Shown here in pieces: positions 1 through 10,200 of a DNA stretch of 64,000 bases. This stretch comes from Tolypeutes matacus. Taxonomy: Eukaryota > Chordata > Mammalia > Cingulata > Chlamyphoridae. The DNA lies in contig JAKSZT010054396.1 of assembly GCA_026826555.1 (NCBI GenBank), positions 14,132,535-14,196,534 on the forward strand, in the 5' to 3' direction. A program made the position numbers and the translations under genes. Numbering within the stretch: the first letter of the stretch is position 1; each line of letters begins with the position of its first letter. The notes under the pieces were generated by a model, which saw nothing but the letters and a program-made list of their open reading frames with translations, made no database searches and had not been told where the DNA came from.

Positions 1-111
1 ATAGACTGCAACATTGAGGACTGAATTAATTTTCCCAGTGAGAAAAGTCTGCATACAGCTCAGTGAGAGCTGTTCCCTGCCTCTCTGAGCAGAATCAGGG
101 AATAATAGGCT

Positions 112-232
112 TAGAAGAGTCCTGGGAGGTGAAGAGTTCCACCCCCTCAGTGTCACCAATGGGGAGACTGAGGCCCATGATCATACAGCAAGTCCCTGGC
201 TGAGTTGGGTCTAGAACCTCAGGCTACTACAT
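112..232 (-). mobile_element. MIR/MIR3-like SINE fragment
   Basis: Degraded copy of the antisense MIR core: a GGGGAGACTGAGGCCCATG block followed by a CATACAGCAAGT block, matching the usual gaaactgaggc and cacacagctagt segments. Both ends are lost. Confidence 0.45.
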
Positions 233-520
233 CCTAGACTAGCTCTTCCCTCTATGCCCCTCACGGATGGGTGGCATCTCCTGGTTGATCTTACCTTTAT
301 GTGATATTGGTGCCTGCAGCCTCATAACACTGAGGGGTCTTGCTCACTTCTCTGGCTTTTATTTCCTTCCTTCTTAAGAGATGAAGGCTTTTGTGCCTGA
401 ATTTGAGTTGTAGACCTCATGCTCAAAAGCAACAACAGAAAAATTCAGGGGCAGGCTAAGGTTCTTGCTTGCATGGCTGTCCACACAGGTATATTGGGTT
501 CATCTGGGCAGGGAATTAAT

Positions 521-708
521 ATCTATTGAGCACCAACTATGTATCAGGCACAGGACTAGGCATTACATCTACATTATCTCATTTATAATCCTCACAACCT
601 TGGGTGGGACATGTACTTTGAGTCTCCATTTTACTGATGGGAAAATTGAGGCTCAGAAGGTTAAGCCATGGGGCCAGGATTTTAAACCAGGTTTGTCTGA
701 CCCCTGTA
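521..708 (-). mobile_element. MIR SINE, antisense
   Basis: Reads through the MIR reverse complement in order: TATTGAGCACCAACTATGTA, AGGCACAGGACTAGGCATTA, ATAATCCTCACAACC, CCATTTTACTGATGGGAAAA, TTGAGGCTCAGAAGGTTAAG. Nearly full length but with no visible target duplication, as expected for a pre-placental element. Confidence 0.8.
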
Positions 709-737
709 AGTTTTTTTCTTTGCTGTGCTGTCATCTA

Positions 738-860
738 ATTCAGCAAGTGCTTCCTGGGTGCCCAGAATGCTCAGAGCTCAGTTAGAGGCTCAGGTTGGGG
801 AACCAAAGTGAATCAGATCCAGTCCCTGCCTTTAAAGAGCTCACGACCTAGAGAGTCACT
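738..860 (-). mobile_element. L2 3' end fragment, antisense
   Basis: Order of motifs fits the reverse complement of the L2 3' end: a degenerate 'feature of last-exon' tail (gtgcttcctgggtgccc), then GTGAATCAGATCCAGTCCCT and AAAGAGCTCACGACCTAGAG. It ends just before the MLT1 LTR. Confidence 0.5.
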
Positions 861-883
861 TAGATCAGTAACTTAGCTCACCC

Positions 884-1304
884 TGTCTTAGTTTGTCAGA
901 GCTACTATAACAAAGTACCACAGACTAGTTGGCTTAAACCATAGAAACCTTTTCTCACAGTTCCAGAGGCTATAAGTACAAACTCGAGGTGTCAGCAGGG
1001 CCACAATTCCTCTTAAAGGGGAGAACCCATGCCTCTCCCCTGGCTTCAGGTGGGTGGCTGACAAAATCCCTGGCGTTCATTGGCTTGTGGCAGAACTCAA
1101 TGCCTGCCTCCGTCTCTCTGTATACAAATCCCCCCTGCTATGAGAACCCTGGTCATATTGGATTAGGCCCACCCTAATTCAGTTTGGCATCCTCCTAATT
1201 AGTAACATTGTCAAAGATCCTATTTCCAAATAAGTTCACAATCACAGAACCAGGGGTTAAGGCTTGAACATGTCTTTTTGGGGGTCACAATTCAATCCAT
1301 AACA
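884..1304 (-). mobile_element. MLT1-type MaLR LTR, antisense
   Basis: Starts TGTCTTAGTTTGTCAGAGC and ends TTCAATCCATAACA, the reverse of the MLT1 LTR. Internal hallmarks in order are CAAAGTACCACAGACTAGTT, GGTGTCAGCAGGG, GTCATATTGGATTAGGCCCA and CCTATTTCCAAATAAG. It has TG...CA ends, and the five flanking bases agree at 4 of 5 positions (CACCC left, CCCCC right). Solo LTR, about 420 bp, non-coding. Confidence 0.8.
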
Positions 1305-1384
1305 CCCCCTATGGTCGCAACTTTCTGGCCAGCAGCCTGCTCTCTGGGGCCTTTGTCCCAGGGCCTCTTTGACAACTACAACAA

Positions 1385-1610
1385 GCACCTAAATAATTGC
1401 TAACATTTGTGGAGCACCTATTACCTGCCTGGCACCCTGCAAACTCACTTTGCATATATTATTTTTTATAACCCTTATATCCTCACAAGGGAGAGTCTTT
1501 CATAAGTCCTACTTTCAGATGAAGAAAATGAGGCCCTGAGCTAAGTGGCAAAGGTGGAATTTGACCCCAGAGGGCCTTAATTCAAAGACCTGTGTTCTTA
1601 ACCGAACACC
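1385..1610 (-). mobile_element. MIR SINE, antisense
   Basis: Contains TGCTAACATTTGTGGAGCAC, CTGCCTGGCACCCTGC, TATATCCTCACAAGGGAGAG and GAAGAAAATGAGGCCCTGAG in MIR reverse-complement order, with insertions that lengthen the middle. Confidence 0.7.
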
Positions 1611-2248
1611 CCTTTGCCTTTTTGTGACACCATCACGCCCAGCCTGAGCCACAGTCTGTGGAACTCTGTTCCTGCTGACCAAAGGGAGCCCCCCCAGCTC
1701 CCGGCATCCCCCAGGCCCGCTGCTTGCCTCCCTCCCTCCCCTAAGTCTGACAGTCTCCTTTCAGGCTGGTCTTGGAGCCTCCCTCACAGGCTGCCCTTCT
1801 GCAGGGGAATGACCTGAGGGACTGGGGCAAAGGGATCAGAGGATTTTCCAGGACCTCTGTGAACTCTTGGAGCCAGAGACTCCTTTGGAGACCTGCTAGC
1901 TCAGTTTCCCAAGCGTCCAGCTGAGACTGCAGCCCAGAGGCAGCATATGAAGGGACCTAGGTCATAGAACAACCTAGAGATGAGGTGAGAGCCCAGGCCC
2001 ATGAGCCCTGGCCCAGCTGGCTTCTGGGCAGCTCAGGGCAAAGGTTCTGGGCAGGCAGCAGCAGCCTGGGGGATTTTCCAGAGAGGGTCTGCTAGGGCTG
2101 GTTCTCCCTTTTCACAGCTGAAATAGCTGTCCTGCTCCCTACCTCCACCTCCTCATCCCTGCAGAGCCCCCCTTTTCCCCAGGCCCAGAACAGCAAGACA
2201 CAAAATGGACAGCAGAAGAGGGAGGATTCCATGGGCCATGAACTAGAG
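1611..2248. other. Repeat-poor intron sequence
   Basis: GC-moderate, with short C- and G-runs (for example 1690-1745). No gene, RNA or recognisable transposon. The small open frame here has no family character. Confidence 0.5.
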
Positions 2249-2383
2249 CAGTGCTTCTCACCTGGGCATCTTGTTAAAATGCAGATTCTAATGTAGTAGC
2301 TCAGGAGTGGGATCTGAAATTCTGCATATCCAGCAAGCTCATAGGTGATGCAGCTGCTGCAATGCTGGGTTGGAGGACCACAA
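2249..2383 (+). mobile_element. hAT-Charlie MITE remnant (MER20-like)
   Basis: Begins CAGTGCTTCTCACCTGGGCA and ends GGGTTGGAGGACCAC, the degenerate inverted ends of MER20/MER5-type elements, with TTGTTAAAATGCAGATTCTA inside. No 8-bp duplication is left. Confidence 0.65.
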
Positions 2384-3489
2384 AGGGCCTCGCTCATCCC
2401 GTCAGAGCCACCTGCTTGCATGTTTCCCGGAAGTCTGCGGCCCAGTGTCATACAATCCCATACTCCTGCAACCGGCATTGCCTTCTGATGGTCACAAAGT
2501 GATTCCCCTGCCTCTGGAGTTGTGGACATCTTTTTTTATTATGCGCATTCTCTAGGAGAGAGAGAGAGAAAACCCTCTCCGAGTCTTCTGAGTCATTTTG
2601 AGACTGTTCTACATTTAAAACCGAAGCAGTGTGGTCACATAACACATGCCACCCTTGTGATTTAATAACTAGAAATTGAACAGCAAATCAGAACCTTGCA
2701 TTTACTCAGTCCTTGAATCATAGAGCTTGCTTCAGGGGCTAGGTATTTACTGTGAAAATTGAGTTAAGACCCGAATGTTACCAAACATTATAAATAGCAC
2801 TGGGTTTATTTTCCAAATGCTCCATATTCTGAAATGAGAAAAGAAATTCACAGATCCTGGAAACTGAGGAGGCGGCTTCTTTCCTCCACACAGGCACGGC
2901 AGTGCAAACACATGCTACCGAATGAGCACCCTAAGTACAATTATGTTGGGGATCACGTCTGAAGAGCTCCTTATACATGACATTTACGAAGAAAAACACT
3001 TGCAAATTAAATGTTTGATTAACATTACATCTTTTACATTTTAAGATGGGTGAGCATAATTGAAAGCTGCATTAGCTGATGTACATGAACTTTATGTGAG
3101 CTTCATCCTGGGCCTGGGAATCTTGCTAGTTTTTATTGAATTCTTAGTGCTGATGGCCTAGAGTCTTTACACTTCACGTTTCATAAAATAATCTAAAGGT
3201 TCAGGAGTTTGCAAACTAGCAGAGGAAAATTGGCACAGTCTGAGCATGAATCTTGTTCAAGGGCAATGAGCAATTCATGGCAGAATTTGGGGTGTACTTT
3301 TTCAAGACTGAGTTAGTGAAATTTATTTTGTTGTGTGGCTTGATACAGGAGGGAGAGTTACCCACTTACTCAGAGTCTATGACCCACCCACTTAATCCAG
3401 ATTCTGTGTCTATATCAGTGACATCCCCTGTTTTTCTTACTTGCTTCTAGAGAATAACTACTTTTATAGTCTCAAGATATAGACATACT
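2384..3489. other. AT-rich intron sequence, possible conserved block
   Basis: No repeat recognised. About 2950-3130 is AT-rich and low in CpG, with homeodomain-like motifs (TGATTAACAT, GCAAATTAAA). A purine GAGAGAGAGA run lies at 2556-2568. Looks like unique sequence; see findings. Confidence 0.45.
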
Positions 3490-3590
3490 TTCTGGCCTAT
3501 TTCCTCCTTCCCTTTTATCTTTCTGCCTCTTTTCTTACCTTCTCTCTCTTCCTTCTTTCCTTCCCTCCTTCGGTCTCCCAGTCACTACCT
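3490..3590. repeat. Pyrimidine-rich (CT/TTCC) low-complexity tract
   Basis: About 100 bases of almost uninterrupted C and T (TTCCTTCTTTCCTTCCCTCC and neighbours). Low-complexity tract of no assigned function. Confidence 0.8.
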
Positions 3591-3907
3591 CCGCAAGCCT
3601 GGCTATGCCTTGAGTTGGAGGCCTGCATCAAAGCGCCCAAGGTTGATCCCCATTTAAGGGCACCCCTCAATGACTTTGGGTTTAAAATGAGGATTTTTAT
3701 AAGGTAGAGCAAAGTCCTAATTAAATTATTTCCACTTTCTTCATTGAGATATTTAAAAGGACACACTTGAAGCCCATGTTCACGCAACACTTACTTGCTC
3801 ACTCAACACTTACCATTCTGCTTGGGTCAGTCAAGGAAATCATCCCACAAGATGCTGGGGGTGATTTTTTTTAAAGAATGAGTTGAAGTTCTCCAAGTAA
3901 AGAGATT

Positions 3908-4160
3908 GTGGTGGGGAAGGGGCATTCCAGGCAGTGGGAACAGCACATGCAAAAGCCTGGAGTTAGAAAAGGGCCCCGTCATCCTTACTGAAATGTTGAA
4001 AAATCAGTGTGGCAGGAGGGCAGGCTTGGCAGAAGCCAGGGGCTAGAGCTGAAGTCAGAGGGACCTGCTAGGATCAGCCCACAGAAATTTTAACCTAGGA
4101 GAGACCTGATCAGCTTTGTGTTTTAAAGATCATACCAATGACTAAAGTGCAGGCTAGACC
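3908..4160 (-). mobile_element. L2 LINE fragment, antisense
   Basis: GGGGCATTCCAGGCAGTGGG, AACAGCACATGCAAAAGCCT and GAGACCTGATCAGCTTTGTG follow the antisense L2 3' region in order. Confidence 0.75.
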
Positions 4161-4584
4161 ACTGTCTGGTGGAGAGGGACTGTCATATCAGCCCATCAGA
4201 CAGGCGTGTTGGAGCCAGGGCCCAGGCCAGGTGGCACTGCCAGGATGTCTGCTGGAAACGGAGCAGAGCTAGAGGCTGAGGACTTGGGGGTGGTGGGGGA
4301 ACAGGGAGGCTCATCATGAGGGGAAAACTGCTGTGAGGAAGACTAAGGCCTCCAGCAGAGGTGAGAGATGCCAAGGGAGGGGTAGCTGTGTCCCGGCCAC
4401 CTGGACTGAGGACGGCGAGGGTCAGTGTTAGGTTTCAGGGGTCCTCAGAAGGTCTGGTCTTGTATCTCTATCAGTAAGGGTCCAGGCCCTGGGGGTGGCA
4501 GCTAAAATGTCACCAAGACAGGATGGCCCCTGACCGCCAGCCAGTGAGGCAGGTTGGGAACACTGCTGTTGAGTTGGGACACTA
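4161..4584. other. Repeat-poor intron sequence
   Basis: No gene or repeat recognised; moderately GC-rich. Confidence 0.45.
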
Positions 4585-4890
4585 AATAACAATGATGATA
4601 ATGACACCATTCCCCCACTTACACTATACTTTAATATTTATCTGAGCCACTGGGCCCTGAAAAGTTGGTAAGGGTGATTATTACTATTATTACAAACACC
4701 ACGAGAAATCAAAGGCAGGTTGATTGACTTGGCTAAGGTCACAATAAATGAGATGCATCTTCTAGTCTAGTGTTTTTGACATTCGAGGATGTTAGTACTC
4801 CTTTGAGCACTTACATCTGGCTTTATGCTGAACATTGTGAGGGAACATAAAGGATGTGAAAGACAAGATCTTTACCCTAAGGAAGCTCAT
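4585..4890 (-). mobile_element. MIR fragment followed by L2 fragment, both antisense
   Basis: 4585-4760 shows a worn MIR antisense pattern (GACTTGGCTAAGGTCACA). 4785-4890 shows L2 antisense pattern (TTTGAGCACTTACATCTGGC, then GGAAGCTCATAGTCTTGACA). Both lack clear ends. Confidence 0.5.
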
Positions 4891-4958
4891 AGTCTTGACA
4901 AAGAGACAAGATTAACCCAATGAAAGTAGCAAACAGTTACAAGGAAATGTCTGTTTAC

Positions 4959-5079
4959 CACCCATCCACCAATCTATCCATCCACCCATCCAACCATCTA
5001 CTCCCCCACTCATCCACCCACTCCCCCACCCACTTGTCCATCTGCCCACCCATCTGTCTACCCATCCATCCAGCCATTT
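4959..5079. repeat. Degenerate (CCAT)n / (CCAC)n microsatellite
   Basis: About 120 bases of tetranucleotide units CCAT, CCAC and TCCA with many substitutions. Unstable, non-coding; the apparent Trp/Gly-rich antisense frame is an artefact of the repeat. Confidence 0.85.
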
Positions 5080-5121
5080 AGCATTCATTATAATAATTAT
5101 AAATTGGGTTGTCCAGATCCT

Positions 5122-5303
5122 CAGTAGGTTTTCCTGACTCTGGCTACATATTAGAATCATCTGGGCATTAAAAAAATACCAATAGCCAGGACCCTCCCCA
5201 GAGATTCCAACTTAATTGGTCAAGAGTGGAGCTGGGCTTTGGTGATTTTTTTAAAGTTCCCTGGGAATTCCAATATGTAGCCAGTGTGGAGAAGCCTCTA
5301 GAG
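5122..5303 (+). mobile_element. MER5A-like hAT MITE
   Basis: Contains GGCTACATATTAGAATCATC, an AATACCAATAGCCAGGACCC block and the palindromic return TCCAATATGTAGCCAGTGTG, i.e. both inverted halves of MER5A. The right end abuts, or is overlapped by, the target duplication of the next element. Confidence 0.75.
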
Positions 5304-5496
5304 CAGGGGTTCTTAACCTTTTTTGTTCCACGGACCCCTTTGCCAGTCAGGTGAAAACCACAGACCCCTTACTAAGTCCACACTATATTGTGTATTATTT
5401 AATAAATATATCACACCCACACCAACATGTCCACACAAGAATAATGTTTTTTTGAATTTCAATTCAAGCTCACAGACCCCTTGTTAAGAGCCCCTC
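5304..5496 (+). mobile_element. Short hAT-type DNA transposon with TIRs and 8-bp TSD
   Basis: Left end CAGGGGTTCTTAAC and right end GTTAAGAGCCCCTC are inverted repeats (12 of 14 match). Flanks are CTCTAGAG (5296-5303) and CTCTAAAG (5497-5504), an 8-bp duplication with one mismatch, diagnostic of hAT transposition. The 193-bp body has no ORF and repeats a 'cacagacccctt' motif near both ends, typical of non-autonomous Charlie-group elements. Confidence 0.8.
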
Positions 5497-5579
5497 CTCT
5501 AAAGTGGTTTGGGAGTTCAAAGATAGGCGAGCCCGTGCAGACTGAGACACTCAGTGAGCTTCAAACCTGGAAGGGCCCA

Positions 5580-5903
5580 GCCTCAAAAACACTACAGTAA
5601 GTGAAAGAAGCGAGGCACAAAAGGTCAAATATTGTGTGATTCCACTTCAATGAAAGATCTAGGATAGGCAAGTTCATGGAAGCAGAAAGCAGATCAGAGC
5701 TTACAGGGGAGATGGGGATGGGGGATGCGGAGTTATTGTTATAGGTACAGGGTTTCTGTTTGGGGTGATGAAAACATTTTGGAAATAGTGGTGATGGTTC
5801 CCAGCATTTGTGGATGCAATTCATGTCATTGAATCGTTTACTTAAAATGAGTTAAAATGGCCAATTTTATGTTAGATGCATTACTATCATAAATTTTTTT
5901 AAA
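5580..5903 (+). mobile_element. L1 3' end (L1MA/MB-type), sense
   Basis: AAAGAAGCGAGGCACAAAAG, TATTGTGTGATTCCACTTCA, GGGGTGATGAAAACATTTTG and TTACTATCATAAATTTTTTT follow the usual order of an L1 terminal region. 5'-truncated and non-coding. Confidence 0.75.
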
Positions 5904-6036
5904 AGCTGAGGAAACTGAGGCCCAGTGAAGGGCGGCCTGGTTAATGGCACAGACAGGACTTGTCCCTCCTCCTCCTGTCAGCTCAGGGGGCCTGCTCCCA
6001 CCCCTCGTGCTGGGAACTGGGGAACGTGTCATGAGG

Positions 6037-6575
6037 CCTGTTTTGAGCTGAGCCTTGAAGGATGGGTGGGTAATGGAGAACAGAAAGAAACAGTATGCCT
6101 TTAAGACATTTCTGAAGCAGTGAGCTATGATAGGAAAAGAATGCATGATCTGTGTCCAAGCAGAAAACCGCCAAGGACAGTACATGCAAACAGTGGAGAT
6201 GACCCAGACGAGACACATCGGTTCCCCCGACAGATTCTCGATAGTTACTAAGTAAAGATAAGTAGTTATGCTAAAAATATAATCATGTATTAAACAAACG
6301 CATGCGCAGTAATGAATCCTTTGTCTAACTTCTTGCAATAAAAGCCAGGATGGGAAGCAGGCTGGGGCTCTTCTCCTTTACGGTAAAGGGTCCCTTGACC
6401 CCATCTTTCTTTCATATAAGTTTCATTTCATTTCATCTGCGGCACCGTCTTCACAGTACCTGTTCCAAAATTTCATCAGGTGGGCTGGGATAGACAGAAG
6501 GGGGGAAGGGCATTTCAAGTAGGAGCAAGAGCCTGGCCGAGGATGTGGAGTCGGGAACGAGGCTGGTGTACTGGG
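6037..6575 (-). mobile_element. L2 fragment, antisense, split by an LTR insertion
   Basis: Left part 6037-6095 (GAGCTGAGCCTTGAAGGATG) and right part 6459-6575 (GGGAAGGGCATTTCAAGTAG) are consecutive pieces of antisense L2. They are interrupted exactly by the LTR at 6096-6453 and its duplicated CAGTA. Confidence 0.7.
6096..6453 (+). mobile_element. Solo retroviral LTR with 5-bp target duplication
   Basis: 358 bp from TGCCTTTAAG to ACCGTCTTCA (TG...CA ends), flanked by CAGTA at 6091-6095 and again at 6454-6458. A poly(A) signal AATAAA lies at 6337-6342, about 110 bp before the 3' end, as expected for R/U5 of an LTR. A GCATGCGCAG motif lies near 6301. No internal viral genes remain, so this is a solo LTR from recombination. 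Family not named; MaLR and class I/II ERVs are possible. The LTR lies in the same sense as MEGF11. Confidence 0.75.
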
Positions 6576-7689
6576 AGATGGGGACCACTGTGTGCTTTCG
6601 AGGGTCCCTTTCAGTGCACAGAACAAACCAACGCAACCCTCCCCAAACTCCCACGCTTTCCTTCTTTGGCACTCCTTGACATTGGCCCCACACTCCTTTT
6701 AGGGGAAAGAACAAGGACGGCTGAGCTGCTTATATGCTCACTGTCATAATTTGCTGTTGATTCTGCCGTTCTCCCAAGGCAAGCGCGGTTCCTCCTGGCG
6801 CCACGGCGCAGCCTGGAGAGCAACGAAGAGTGACGAGCCTGGTGCAGGGAGGACGTTGCAACAATTACTGCGCTCTGATTAAGAAGGGTAAGGCCTCTGA
6901 AAGTGGGAAAGATGGACGCACGCCCCCACCCACATCCATCTCACCTATGTGCCTTTGTTGCCTCCTCATGATGCATGTGTGAGATAAATTCTCCAAATCT
7001 ATTTTTGTGCTGTTGCCAGCAGCCTGCTGATGGAGTAAATAAGAGTTATGGCCGGCATAATGGCATCACTTATGAGGGGCTAACAAAAAAAAGGTAAACA
7101 TGTCCATATGTCCTTATAAATCTATTATAAATATGGGCTCAAGTTTCCAAGGAAGTTCCACTAGACTGCACAGCACTCACTCTCCCTGGGGTCCAAATGA
7201 GTGACTGAGTGGGCAGGTGCCTGAAATGACCAACTGCCGCTTCCCACACCCACCCCCTTTCTTTGTGTTCTAAGCTCTGGTCAGCCCCCAGAGGCTCTAG
7301 CCCCCAGCAGGCTGAATTCTCCATTCAGCAAAAGGCAAAACCAAGGAGGGAGGAAACGGGCTGGGCAGGAAGAAAGCTGGGCAGGAAGAGCCCTTTGAGA
7401 GAGGACTCACTTGGGATAAGCCTCATCTTCTTCTGCATCTTCTTTTTCCTGGAAGGAGTTGAGACAGTTTCCTCTGTGGGAAAGGGGTTCTTGGACCTGG
7501 TAGGTCTGGGATGGGCCAGGTCTCAGTCACTTCCTGAAAACCTTGGAATCAGTGGCCAGAAGGAAAACTGCCCTTTCTTCCCGGGTACAGAGGGCCAGTG
7601 TTCACTCTGCTTCCCAACCCAGCCTCTTTAAGAAGAAGGGGCTTGTCTGGCATGGAGGGCCCTCCCAGGTCTGGTCCCTCTCCCTGCCC
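6576..7689. other. Repeat-poor intron sequence with a candidate conserved block
   Basis: No recognisable repeat. 6950-7140 is AT-rich and CpG-poor with closely spaced motifs (GCATAATGGCATCACTTATG, TATAAATCTATTATAAATAT), the look of a conserved non-coding element. Confidence 0.45.
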
Positions 7690-7835
7690 AGACAATCTCC
7701 TAGCCTCTACCCCCTCTCTGCCCTGAGTTTCCTCGTCTGCAAAATGGGAATAATAATAATTGTTCGTGTTACTGTACTTGTAGGGTTGTGGAGATGCACA
7801 TGAGATAATGTAGGTGAAAGCACTCTGCGTTTAAA
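7690..7835 (+). mobile_element. MIR SINE 3' half, sense
   Basis: CCCTGAGTTTCCTCGTCTGC, AAAATGGGAATAATAATAAT and GTAGGGTTGTGGAGATGCAC match the MIR 3' half in order. Confidence 0.8.
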
Positions 7836-8164
7836 GGTGCTGAGAGGCATAGGCTTTGTTGTAACCATTGTCCTTCGGGGCTCATATCTGTCAGGAAAAG
7901 ATGCCAGAGCCTGTCTTCTGAACCTGAGGCTCTCGGAGACTCCTCTGGGGAGAGCACTCAGCAAACGCTGCCAGGTAAGGTGAGTTATCTTGTAATGCAG
8001 CCAACCTCTACCTTCGGCTGGGCTTTAAGCCTCGAGAGCAGCAGCGACCTCTGAAATGGCCTCAGAGTCTCAGGGCCAGCACTCAGCAGAGCCCCTGCAC
8101 GTGCTGCTTCTAAGAACTGCCTGAGCATCAGGACAGGGACCCTGTCTGGGAAGAGTTTGTGGAG

Positions 8165-8640
8165 TCACTTTCTTGGGAGCCTTAATAAATTCTTGCCTGG
8201 ACTACTGCTCTTCATCCTTTCTCTCTGACCCCTTAATATCTACTCTCCATGCAGCAGCCAGAGTGGGCCCTTGGAAATACTGGTCGGATCATGCCATTCC
8301 TCCAGTGGCTGCCTGTTGCACTCAGAGTAAACATGCAAGCCCCGGTGGAGGCATCCAAGCCCTGGTGAGGGAGACATTTGACCACTGTGTTAAAGGTGCA
8401 AGTCTCCCAACCCGGCACTCCCTCTCTGCCTTCCCTGCTGTATTGTTCATCCCAGCACATCACACAATTAATATTCCACATAATTGCACTTATTTGTTGT
8501 GTCCTCTGACTCCTCTGTAAGAATGTAGGCTCCAGGAGGGCAGGTACTAGGTCCATCTCATTCTCTGCTATTTCCCCAGAGCATGGAATAGCACCCAGCA
8601 CATAACAAACCCCTGATAAACATTTGTTGCTTGAATGAAT
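8165..8640 (+). mobile_element. L2 LINE 3' end, sense
   Basis: TCTTGCCTGGACTACTGCTC, CATGCAGCAGCCAGAGTGGG, GATCATGCCATTCCTCCAGT, then AGGCTCCAGGAGGGCAGGTA and a TTTGTTGCTTGAATGAATG tail: a nearly continuous L2 3' region ending in its typical GAATG repeat. Confidence 0.85.
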
Positions 8641-8682
8641 GGATGAATGAATGAACAAATGAACAAATGAACAGATGGATTG
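8634..8682 (+). repeat. (GAAT)n / (AAATGAAC)n repeat at the L2 tail
   Basis: GAATGAATGGATGAATGAAT followed by three AAATGAAC-like units. Expansion of the natural L2 3' tail. Confidence 0.75.
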
Positions 8683-9694
8683 AAGGGTCAGAGAGGACCT
8701 GGCTGGGCTGGAGGAAGCAGACAGTCCAGAAGCAAGGGCTGGACCCAGTAACCACTGGAAGGCACGATTTGTCCCAGGGGAGAAGGGAGTGGGCTCTTGG
8801 CCAGAGGGCAGGCAGGGAATAGGACCCTTTTCTTTCAGGCCCATAGATCCTGAGGTAGTGAAGTCTCCAGGCCTTATCCCAGCCCTGTCTACTCTCCTAG
8901 CATAGATGAGAAGCAGAGAAAGGGCAAAAACAGGTACATCTGGAAACCACGTGTATAACAATTCCCACAGCCACTGGCACTAGTTTTCCAGAAAGCCAAC
9001 AAACCTGTTAAAATGCAGCTCGACCTTCATCCTGTAAAGTATGCAAATGGCAGAGTGGGGAGAACACATCCACAGGCACAAGTCCCCATTAAAGAAACAT
9101 TGCCTCCCTCGCGGCAGCATTTGGCTTGCTGATTCTAAATGTCAATATTTCCCCCAGTGAAGGCAGGCAGAAGGTTGAAAGGTTAGCCGTTTTAGGAAGC
9201 TAATTGCCATTGGTAAATTGGAACTATGAACACATCGTCCCTTTTCTTTTGTCACCTCTACCCCCACCCCAACCCTTTCCCTGGCCCAGGGGCCCAAGGA
9301 ACAACACAATTTAAAACCCTATTTGGAACTGTGAACACAGTCTTTCTGTGCTGAGGAAGATAATAGGCAACAAGTTCCCACGCCGCTCAGGACAAGTGGG
9401 TCCTGGTGTGGTTTGCAGCCAGTCTAGGAAATAATAGCCAATCTGGAAGTTAATGATTACCAGGTCCAAGGGCAGGGCAGACTCTGGCTTATTCCCGCTG
9501 CTTTGTGGGGCTGAGGCCCATGGAGGGTGGGGGATGCTACTCAGGCACCATGGCTGCCTCCCCCAGAAATGCCTGGGCCCCTGGCTCTCTTCTGCAACAA
9601 TTCTCTCCCATTAGGAAAAAAAATAGAAAAAAGAAAACACAAAAACCCCTGTGGTCTCCTGTGAAAGGAAAGAAAGCTGAGCTGAGGATCATTT
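8683..9694. other. Repeat-poor intron sequence with a candidate conserved block
   Basis: 9105-9450 is CpG-poor and AT-rich, with no repeat signature (for example TAATTGCCATTGGTAAATTG at 9201). Nothing else is seen. Confidence 0.45.
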
Positions 9695-9800
9695 AACTGC
9701 AGACTGCCTCAGTTTCCCTACTGGCAAAATGAGGTTGATGAAAGCATCCTCTCTCTCACAGGGCTGCTGGGAGCACTGAAGCAGACGAGGCCTCTTAACT
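9695..9800 (+). mobile_element. MIR fragment, sense
   Basis: TGCCTCAGTTTCCCTACTGG, CAAAATGAGGTTGATG and ACAGGGCTGCTGGGAG match the MIR centre in order. Confidence 0.65.
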
Positions 9801-10061
9801 GCTCAGCACATGGCCTCAGAAGCTTCTGTAAGTGACAGCAGTTAGGATTGTGTGAATTCTGATGCTACCTAGAACCTATGATGTCACTTGCGGGCCAAGT
9901 TGGCCTCCTGTGGACTCACTTGCCCATCTGGGGTCTAGAAGGGCAAAGCCTTCCCCTTCCTTTTTACTGAAAGCACCCACCTACCAGGTGGCTGGGTGGG
10001 CAGGAGGTTCAGTCCATCAACTAACTCAAGCTAGGTGCTGGATGTCAGTGGAACCAGCCCA

Positions 10062-10200
10062 TGAAATGTTTCCGTACATTGTCCCTTTTGCTTGACACAG
10101 TGAACTGTGAAGTAGGTGTTATAGGGATGGGGAGTGGGGAGCTAAGGTTCAGAAGCAGACTTGTCCACAGCCATGTGACTGCTAAGCCCAGGAGAGCCCT
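10062..10200 (-). mobile_element. MIR fragment, antisense
   Basis: Worn antisense MIR: GTGAAGTAGGTGTTATAGGG, GAGCTAAGGTTCAGAAGCAG and CCATGTGACTGCTAAG. Confidence 0.5.

Noticed and set aside
8233..8961. 242-residue open frame on the - strand
   Set aside because: It runs antisense through an L2 and its GAAT tail, has no domain pattern and no splice context; chance frame.
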